From positions 99,679-163,678 of the forward strand of contig JAHCAT010000010.1 in NCBI GenBank assembly GCA_019634735.1: 64,000 nucleotides of DNA. The letters run 5' to 3'. The translations under genes and the position numbers were made by a program. Shown here one piece after another: positions 58,194-64,000 of the stretch (the first letter of the stretch is position 1; every line of letters begins with the position of its first letter). The notes beneath the pieces were generated by a model. That model was not told the DNA's origin and did not search any database. It saw only the letters and a program-made list of their open reading frames with translations. The stretch is from Lysobacterales bacterium. GTDB lineage: Bacteria; Pseudomonadota; Gammaproteobacteria; Xanthomonadales; UBA2363.

Positions 58194-60248
58194 GTGATCA
58201 GCCAGTCCATCCTCCTGACCATCGTCCTGGCGCCCCTGCTCGGCGCCATCGTCGCCGGGCTGTTCGGCCGCCAGGTCGGCCGCGTCGGCGCGCATACCGT
58301 GACCATCGCCGGCGTCGCGCTGTCGTGCGCGCTTTCGGGCTGGGTTCTCTACCTGCTGTCCTGGGGCGGCGCCGAGACCTTCAACGAGAACGTCTACACC
58401 TGGTTCGAGGTCGGCGGGCTGAGCGCCCACGTCGGCTTCCTGGTCGACCGCCTGACCGCGATGATGATGGTGGTGGTGACCTTCGTGTCCCTGCTGGTGC
58501 ACGTCTACACGATCGGCTACATGGCCGGCGACCCCGGCTACCAGCGCTTCTTCAGCTACATCTCGCTGTTCACCTTCTCGATGCTCATGCTGGTCATGAG
58601 CAACAACTTCCTGCAGCTGTTCTTCGGCTGGGAGGCGGTCGGCCTGGTCTCCTACCTGCTGATCGGCTTCTGGTTCAAGCGGCCGAGCGCGGTGTTCGCG
58701 AACCTCAAGGCGTTCCTGGTCAACCGCGTCGGCGACTTCGGCTTCCTGCTCGGCATCGCCTGCGTCGTCTACTTCTTCGGCACCCTCGACTACGCCCAGG
58801 TGTTCGCCAACACCGGGCTGATCGAGAACCGCACCATGTCGCCCTGGGGCGAGACGCAGTGGCAGGTGGCGACAGTGATCGGCATCCTGCTGTTCATCGG
58901 CGCCATGGGCAAGAGCGCCCAGGTGCCGCTGCACGTGTGGCTGCCCGACTCGATGGAGGGCCCGACCCCGATCTCGGCGCTGATCCACGCCGCGACCATG
59001 GTCACCGCCGGCATCTTCATGGTCGCCCGGATGTCGCCGCTGTACGAGCTCAGCGAGGTCGCGCTCAGCACGGTGCTGGTGATCGGCGCCACCACGGCCC
59101 TGTTCACCGGCCTGATCGGCATCGTCCAGAACGACATCAAGCGGGTGGTCGCCTACTCGACGCTGTCCCAGCTCGGCTACATGACCGTGGCGCTGGGCGC
59201 CTCGGCCTACTCGGCGGCGGTGTTCCACCTGATGACCCACGCCTTCTTCAAGGCCCTGCTGTTCCTGGCCGCCGGCTCGGTGATCATCGCCATGCACCAC
59301 GAGCAGGACATGCGCCACATGGGCGGCTTGCGCCGGAAGATGCCGGTGACCTGGATCACCATGCTGATCGGCACCCTGGCCCTGGTCGGCACGCCGTTCC
59401 TGTCCGGCTTCTACTCCAAGGACGCGATCATCGAGGCGGTCAAGTACGCGGACCGGCCGGGCGCGACCTACGCCTACTGGTGCGTGCTGATCGGCGTGTT
59501 CGTGACCGCCTTCTACAGCTTCCGGCTGCTGTACCTGACCTTCCATGGCAAGCCGCGCTACACGGTGCAGGCGGCGACGCACGGCCACGGCCACCACGAT
59601 GACGGCCATGCGCACGACGACGGCCACGACGACCACGGCCACCACACACCGGGCGTGCTGGCCCACGCGCCGCACGAGACCCCCTGGGTGGTCACCCTGC
59701 CGCTGGTGCTGCTGGCCATCCCCTCGATCGCCATCGGCTTCCTGACCGTCGGCTCGATGCTGTTCGGCAACTGGTTCGGCCCGGCCATCCAGGTCGCGCC
59801 GGGCAACGACGTGCTGGCCCAGTTCGGCGAGCATTTCCACGGCGCCACCGCGTTCGCCCTGCACGGCTTCGTGACCCCGGCGTTCTGGCTGGCCTTCGCG
59901 GGCTTCGCCCTGGCCACCTTCCTGTACCTGTTCCGCCCGGACCTGGCCGCTTCGGCGCGGCGCGGCTTCGGGCCGGTGGTCCGGCTGCTGGAGAACAAGT
60001 ACTACGTCGACCACCTGTACCAGGCGGTGTTCGCGCGCGGCAGCCTGCTGCTGGGCCGCGCGTTCTGGCGCGGCGGCGACGTGGCGGTGATCGACAACGG
60101 CCTGGTCAACGGATCCGCCCGCCTGGTCGGCGCGGTCGCCGCGCAGGTCCGCAGGTTCCAGACCGGCTACCTGTACCACTACGCCTTCGCCATGATCGTC
60201 GGGCTGATCGTGCTGCTCGGCGCCTTCGTCCTGTACGGCAACCGATAA
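58194..60248 (+). CDS. nuoL: NADH-quinone oxidoreductase subunit L
   Basis: A 684-residue antiporter-like proton-pumping subunit with about 16 helices and the long lateral helix at the C-terminus. Key segments are LFFGWEAVGLVSYLLIGFW, the Lys/His-bearing MEGPTPISALIHAATMVTA and VVAYSTLSQLGYMTVALG. A His/Asp-rich loop lies at about 462-495 (HGHGHHDDGHAHDDGHDD and on), longer than in E. coli. The GTG start follows CTGGAG. Confidence 0.96.
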   Translation: MISQSILLTIVLAPLLGAIVAGLFGRQVGRVGAHTVTIAGVALSCALSGWVLYLLSWGGAETFNENVYTWFEVGGLSAHVGFLVDRLTAMMMVVVTFVSLLVHVYTIGYMAGDPGYQRFFSYISLFTFSMLMLVMSNNFLQLFFGWEAVGLVSYLLIGFWFKRPSAVFANLKAFLVNRVGDFGFLLGIACVVYFFGTLDYAQVFANTGLIENRTMSPWGETQWQVATVIGILLFIGAMGKSAQVPLHVWLPDSMEGPTPISALIHAATMVTAGIFMVARMSPLYELSEVALSTVLVIGATTALFTGLIGIVQNDIKRVVAYSTLSQLGYMTVALGASAYSAAVFHLMTHAFFKALLFLAAGSVIIAMHHEQDMRHMGGLRRKMPVTWITMLIGTLALVGTPFLSGFYSKDAIIEAVKYADRPGATYAYWCVLIGVFVTAFYSFRLLYLTFHGKPRYTVQAATHGHGHHDDGHAHDDGHDDHGHHTPGVLAHAPHETPWVVTLPLVLLAIPSIAIGFLTVGSMLFGNWFGPAIQVAPGNDVLAQFGEHFHGATAFALHGFVTPAFWLAFAGFALATFLYLFRPDLAASARRGFGPVVRLLENKYYVDHLYQAVFARGSLLLGRAFWRGGDVAVIDNGLVNGSARLVGAVAAQVRRFQTGYLYHYAFAMIVGLIVLLGAFVLYGNR

Positions 60249-60260
60249 CGACGACACGAC

Positions 60261-61775
60261 ATGAGCTCCTGGCCTCTTCTCAGTCTGCTGATCTGGTTGC
60301 CGATCCTGGGCGGCTTCGCCGTCCTTGCGGCCGGCCCGCGCCTGGCGCGCCCGCTGACCCTGCTGATCGCCGCGCTGGTGATGGCGCTGTCGGTGCCGCT
60401 GTACCTGGGCTACGACGCCGCCGCCACCGGCATCGACACCATGCAGTTCATCGAGCGCCACGTGTGGATCGCCGCGATCGGCGCCCAGTACGCGCTGGGC
60501 GTCGACGGCATCTCGGTGACGCTGATCCTGCTCACCGCCTTCGTCACCGTGCTGGTGGTGCTGGGCGCCTGGCAGTCGATCAAGGATCGCCCGCACCAGT
60601 ACCTGGCCGCCTTCCTGATCCTGGAAGGTTTCATGATCGGCGTGTTCTGCGCGCTCGACGCCCTGCTGTTCTACGTGTTCTTCGAGGGCATGCTGATCCC
60701 GATGTTCATCATCATCGGCATCTGGGGCGGCCCGAACCGCGTCTACGCGACCTTGAAGTTCTTCCTGTACACCTTCCTCGGCTCGGTGTTCATGCTGCTG
60801 GCGCTGATCTGGCTGTACCTGCAGGCGGGCACCTTCGACCTGTACGTGCTGTCGCGGCTCTCCGGCATGGACCTGGCCACCCAGAGCTGGCTGTTCTTCG
60901 CCTTCCTGGTCGCATTCGCGGTCAAGGTGCCGATGTTCCCGGTGCACACCTGGCTGCCGGACGCCCACGTCGAGGCGCCGACCGGCGGCTCGGTGGTGCT
61001 GGCGGCGATCATGCTGAAGATCGGCGGCTACGGCTTCCTGCGCTTCACCCTGCCGATCGTCCCCGACGCCGGGCAGGAGTGGGCGTGGCTGGTGATCGCG
61101 CTGAGCCTGGTGGCGGTGGTCTACATCGGCTTCGTCGCCCTGGTCCAGCAGGACATGAAGAAGCTGATCGCCTACTCGTCGATCTCGCACATGGGCTTCG
61201 TGACCCTGGGCATCTTCATCGCCTTCACGCTGCTGCGCATCGACGGCAACGAGATGGGCGCCCAGCTCGCGCTGTCCGGCGCCATGGTGCAGATGATCTC
61301 GCACGGCTTCATCTCCGGCGCCATGTTCACCTGCGTCGGCGTGCTCTACGACCGCATGCACAGCCGCATGATCGGCGACTACGGCGGCGTCGCCAACGTG
61401 ATGCCCTGGTTCGCCGCGCTGTTCGTGCTGTTCGCCATGGCCAACAGCGGCCTGCCCGGCACCTCCGGGTTCGTCGGCGAGTTCATGGTGATCCTGGCGG
61501 CGTTCCAGGCCAACGTCTGGGTCGCGGCGCTGGCCGCGCTGACCCTGGTGATCGGCGCCGCCTACACGCTGTGGCTGGTGCGCCGGGTGCTGTACGGCGT
61601 GGTCGCCAACGACAACGTCCGCGCCCTGACCGACATCAACGGCCGCGAGGCCCTGGTGCTGGGTGCCTTCGCCGCCGCCGTGCTGCTGTTCGGCATCTGG
61701 CCGCAGCCGCTGACCGCGCTGATGGAGAACTCCATCGGCCACGTCGCCCAGCTCCTGCTGGCGACCAAGCTCTGA
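60261..61775 (+). CDS. nuoM: NADH-quinone oxidoreductase subunit M
   Basis: A 504-residue antiporter-like subunit with about 14 helices. The pump Glu is in FEGMLIPMFIIIGIWGG and the Lys in LIAYSSISHMGFVTLGIF; HVEAPTGGSVVLAAIMLKIG is the other conserved block. It starts 12 bp after nuoL. Confidence 0.97.
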   Translation: MSSWPLLSLLIWLPILGGFAVLAAGPRLARPLTLLIAALVMALSVPLYLGYDAAATGIDTMQFIERHVWIAAIGAQYALGVDGISVTLILLTAFVTVLVVLGAWQSIKDRPHQYLAAFLILEGFMIGVFCALDALLFYVFFEGMLIPMFIIIGIWGGPNRVYATLKFFLYTFLGSVFMLLALIWLYLQAGTFDLYVLSRLSGMDLATQSWLFFAFLVAFAVKVPMFPVHTWLPDAHVEAPTGGSVVLAAIMLKIGGYGFLRFTLPIVPDAGQEWAWLVIALSLVAVVYIGFVALVQQDMKKLIAYSSISHMGFVTLGIFIAFTLLRIDGNEMGAQLALSGAMVQMISHGFISGAMFTCVGVLYDRMHSRMIGDYGGVANVMPWFAALFVLFAMANSGLPGTSGFVGEFMVILAAFQANVWVAALAALTLVIGAAYTLWLVRRVLYGVVANDNVRALTDINGREALVLGAFAAAVLLFGIWPQPLTALMENSIGHVAQLLLATKL

Positions 61776-61785
61776 GTCCGACGCG

Positions 61786-63225
61786 ATGATCTTCGCCCAC
61801 GCCGACCTCGACCTGATCCTGCCCGAGCTGGTGCTGCTCGGCGGCACCCTGCTGCTGCTGATGGTCGACCTGTTCGTCCGCCAGCAGGGCCGCTGGCTCA
61901 CCCACACGCTGTCGGTGCTGCTGCTGCTGGCCACCGGCGCGGTGGTGATCGCCCAGGGCATGACCCTGGACGCGGTCGCCTGGTCCGGCACCTACCAGCG
62001 CGACGTCCTGGCCGCGGTGCTGAAGGTCGCCATCTTCGGCATCAGCGCGCTGTGCCTGGTCTACGCTCGGCCCTACCTGGCCGACCGCGGCCTGTGGGCC
62101 GGCGAGTTCTACAGCCTGGTGCTGTTCGCCGCCCTGGGCATGTCGATCCTGGTCTCGGCCGCCAGCCTGATCACCATCTACCTGGGCCTGGAGCTGATGG
62201 CCCTGTCGACCTACGCCCTGGTGGCGCTGGACCGCGACAACGGCCGCGCCTCCGAGGCGGCCATGAAGTACTTCGTGCTGGGCGCGCTGGCCTCGGGCAT
62301 GCTGCTGTACGGCATGTCGATGCTGTACGGCGCCAGCGGCACCCTTGAGCTGCGCGCGATCGCCGCGGCGCTGGGCAGCAACGACGCCAGCAACGCGCTG
62401 CTCGCCTTCGGCCTGGCCTTCGTGGTGGTCGGCCTGGCCTTCAAGCTGGGCGCCGCGCCCTTCCATATGTGGCTGCCCGACGTCTATCAGGGCGCGCCCA
62501 CCGCGGTCACCACCTTCATCGGCTCGGCGCCCAAGCTGGCGGCGTTCGCGATGGCCTACCGGCTGCTGGAGACGGCGCTCGGCGGCCTGTCCGACCAGTG
62601 GGGCGACATGCTCAGCCTGCTCGCGGTCGCCTCGCTGGCGGTCGGAAACCTGGCGGCGATCATGCAGAGCAACCTCAAGCGCATGCTCGCGTACTCGACC
62701 ATCTCGCACGTCGGCTTCCTGCTGCTCGGCCTGGTCCAGGGCACCCCGGCCGGCTACGCCGCGGCGCTGTTCTACGCGATCGTCTACGCGCTGATGTCGG
62801 CCGGCGCGTTCGGCATGATCCAGTGGCTGGCCCGGCGCGGCTTCGAGGCCGAGGAGATCTCCGACCTGCGCGGCCTGCACCAGCGGGCGCCCTGGGCGGC
62901 CTTCATGATGCTGCTGTTCATGGCCTCGCTGGCCGGCGTGCCGCCGCTGGTCGGCTTCTTCGGCAAGCTGATGGTGCTGAAGGCGGTGATCGACGCCGGT
63001 CGCATGTGGCTGGCGGTCAGCGCGGTGGTGTTCGCGGTGATCGGCGCCTGGTACTACCTGCGCGTCATCAAGGTCATGTACTTCGATCCCCCCGAGGGCG
63101 CCGACGCCATGCCCTCGCGCGATGCCGGGATCAGCTTCGGGTTGTCGGCCAATGCCCTGGCGCAGCTCGGCCTGGGCCTGTACTGGGGCCCGCTGATCGC
63201 CTGGTGCCTGCGCGCCTTCGCCTGA
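61786..63225 (+). CDS. nuoN: NADH-quinone oxidoreductase subunit N
   Basis: A 479-residue antiporter-like subunit, last of the operon. Visible are LELMALSTYALVALDRDNG, FHMWLPDVYQGAPTAVTTFI and MLAYSTISHVGFLLLGLV. It starts 10 bp after nuoM and ends 19 bp before the DUF6165-like gene, which is probably co-transcribed. Confidence 0.96.
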   Translation: MIFAHADLDLILPELVLLGGTLLLLMVDLFVRQQGRWLTHTLSVLLLLATGAVVIAQGMTLDAVAWSGTYQRDVLAAVLKVAIFGISALCLVYARPYLADRGLWAGEFYSLVLFAALGMSILVSAASLITIYLGLELMALSTYALVALDRDNGRASEAAMKYFVLGALASGMLLYGMSMLYGASGTLELRAIAAALGSNDASNALLAFGLAFVVVGLAFKLGAAPFHMWLPDVYQGAPTAVTTFIGSAPKLAAFAMAYRLLETALGGLSDQWGDMLSLLAVASLAVGNLAAIMQSNLKRMLAYSTISHVGFLLLGLVQGTPAGYAAALFYAIVYALMSAGAFGMIQWLARRGFEAEEISDLRGLHQRAPWAAFMMLLFMASLAGVPPLVGFFGKLMVLKAVIDAGRMWLAVSAVVFAVIGAWYYLRVIKVMYFDPPEGADAMPSRDAGISFGLSANALAQLGLGLYWGPLIAWCLRAFA

Positions 63226-63244
63226 GCCCGACCGGAGAGCGACG

Positions 63245-63655
63245 ATGAACGAGATCCATGTGCCGGTGTCGTTCGGCGAGCTGATCGACAAGATCACCAT
63301 CCTCGAGATCAAGTCCGAGCGCATCGGGGATCCTGCCAAGCTGGCCAACGTGCGGCGCGAGCTGGACGCGCTGAACGCCACCTGGCAGGCCTGCCCGGCC
63401 GCCGCCATCGACATCGCCGCCGCTCGCGCCGAACTGAAGGCGGTGAACGAGCGGTTGTGGGTGATCGAGGACGATATCCGCCTCAAGGAGGCCGACCAGG
63501 CCTTCGATGCCGAGTTCGTCCGCCTGGCCCGTTCGGTGTATTTCGAGAACGACGAGCGCGCGCGCATCAAGCGCGAGATCAACACCGCCCTGGGTTCGAC
63601 CCTGGTCGAGGAGAAGTCGTACAAGGACTACCGCGGCGGGCGTCCGGCGCCCTGA
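63245..63655 (+). CDS. DUF6165-like protein
   Basis: A 136-residue soluble protein of unknown function. It opens EIHVPVSFGELIDKITILEI and is followed by a long helical, coiled-coil-like middle (ARAELKAVNERLWVIEDDIR) and the block RSVYFENDERARIKREIN, the pattern of DUF6165. It starts 19 bp after nuoN. I recall the family next to glycan or LPS genes as well, so a role in complex I does not follow from position. Confidence 0.75.
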   Translation: MNEIHVPVSFGELIDKITILEIKSERIGDPAKLANVRRELDALNATWQACPAAAIDIAAARAELKAVNERLWVIEDDIRLKEADQAFDAEFVRLARSVYFENDERARIKREINTALGSTLVEEKSYKDYRGGRPAP

Positions 63656-63661
63656 GCGCGA

Positions 63662-63894
63662 TCTGCTCCCCTCTCCGCATGGGAGAGGGGCTGGGGGCGA
63701 GGCCCGTGCTGGCCATGACCTGCATCGCTGCCCGACCCGCTTTGCTCCCCTCTCCCTCTGGGAGAGGGGCCGGGGGAGAGGGCCCGCGCTGGCCATGATC
63801 TGCATCGCTGCCGGACGCGCTCTGCTCCCCTCTCCCTCTGGGAGAGGGGCCGGGGGAGAGGGCCGGGGCTGGCCATGACCTGCATCGCTGCCGG
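63662..63894 (+). repeat. Three tandem copies of an 80-bp palindrome-bearing repeat
   Basis: Each unit has CTCCCCTCTCC and GGAGAGGGG with a short loop, then a GGGGGAGAGGGC-like box, GCTGGCCATGACCTGCAT and CGCTGCC. Periods are 79 and 80 bp; the first copy is the most diverged. A single related copy lies at 44379-44445. The rest of the window (to 64000) shows no gene. Confidence 0.88.
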
Positions 63895-64000
63895 TCCGGG
63901 CTGTCCGGGTTTCCCGGCAACGTGTTGCTGCGTCGCCCGCGTGCGGGAGCCGTCCCTGGCGTTTTCGTCGCACATCCCTGTGCGCCGAGCTACTTTCTCC

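Noticed and set aside
57765..61991. Minus-strand open frame of 1,408 codons across nuoK-nuoM
   Set aside because: It is antisense to intact nuo genes; its His/Gln/Asp-rich translation is the mirror of GC-rich codons and has no family motif.
63662..63894. Possible CRISPR-like array of three repeats
   Set aside because: The whole 80-bp unit is repeated, so there are no spacers of different sequence.

Overview
The window is 64 kb of very GC-rich (about 70% by eye) chromosomal DNA from a gammaproteobacterium, most likely of the Xanthomonadales/Lysobacterales. The evidence is the gene order tpiA-secG-tRNA-Leu(GAG)-nuoA..N with separate nuoC and nuoD, an sdhCDAB cluster followed by sdhE/ygfX and lolCD, a tmRNA tag ANDDNYALAA, a LigA with a long insert before BRCT, and secreted proteins ending in an FADGFE-like motif. 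Genus and species cannot be given from sequence alone.

Layout. 1-7.5 kb: end of a phosphotransferase-like gene, a giant multi-module glycosyltransferase and a large secreted vWA/DUF11-like protein. 7.7-13.9 kb: class III aminotransferase, SDR enzyme, and an ABC exporter with a DesK/DesR-type two-component system in two overlapping pairs. 13.9-14.0 kb: a 157-bp element with terminal inverted repeats. 14.3-25.7 kb: queA, a GNAT, a photolyase fused to an FAD oxidoreductase, a GT4-PAP2 pair behind a Pho-box-like site, ppx, ligA and epmA. 25.8-37.1 kb: secreted subtilase, exonuclease I, a DUF6933-like gene, a blaI/blaR-TonB regulator pair, HMG-CoA lyase, tmRNA, a tandem family of small secreted proteins (two intact, one decayed) and ygfZ.

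37.2-43.9 kb: a succinate dehydrogenase locus whose first gene is a 50-residue SDHAF4-type assembly factor, then sdhCDAB, a small unknown membrane gene, sdhE, ygfX, lolC/E and lolD. 43.9-44.5 kb: a long tandem-repeat tract. 44.5-47.3 kb: SDR, PagL-like lipid A deacylase, tpiA, secG and tRNA-Leu. 47.5-63.2 kb: complete nuoA-N. 63.2-64 kb: a DUF6165-like gene and an 80-bp palindromic repeat in three tandem copies.

The most unusual feature is a family of repeats made of the heptamer GGGGACC. In the nuo operon every junction longer than about 20 bp (D/E, F/G, I/J, K/L) holds one: four forward heptamers, a 50-105 bp core, then three to five inverted heptamers, always 20-60 bp from the flanking genes. 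All other nuo junctions overlap or are 2-12 bp. The same heptamer, expanded and mutated, builds the roughly 360-bp array after lolD. These look like mobile or self-propagating intergenic elements that respect reading frames.

Other leads are a possible phosphate-starvation glycolipid module (Pho box, GT4, PAP2, next to ppx), a photolyase-oxidoreductase fusion, a decaying tandem gene family, and an unknown membrane gene lodged among succinate dehydrogenase genes.
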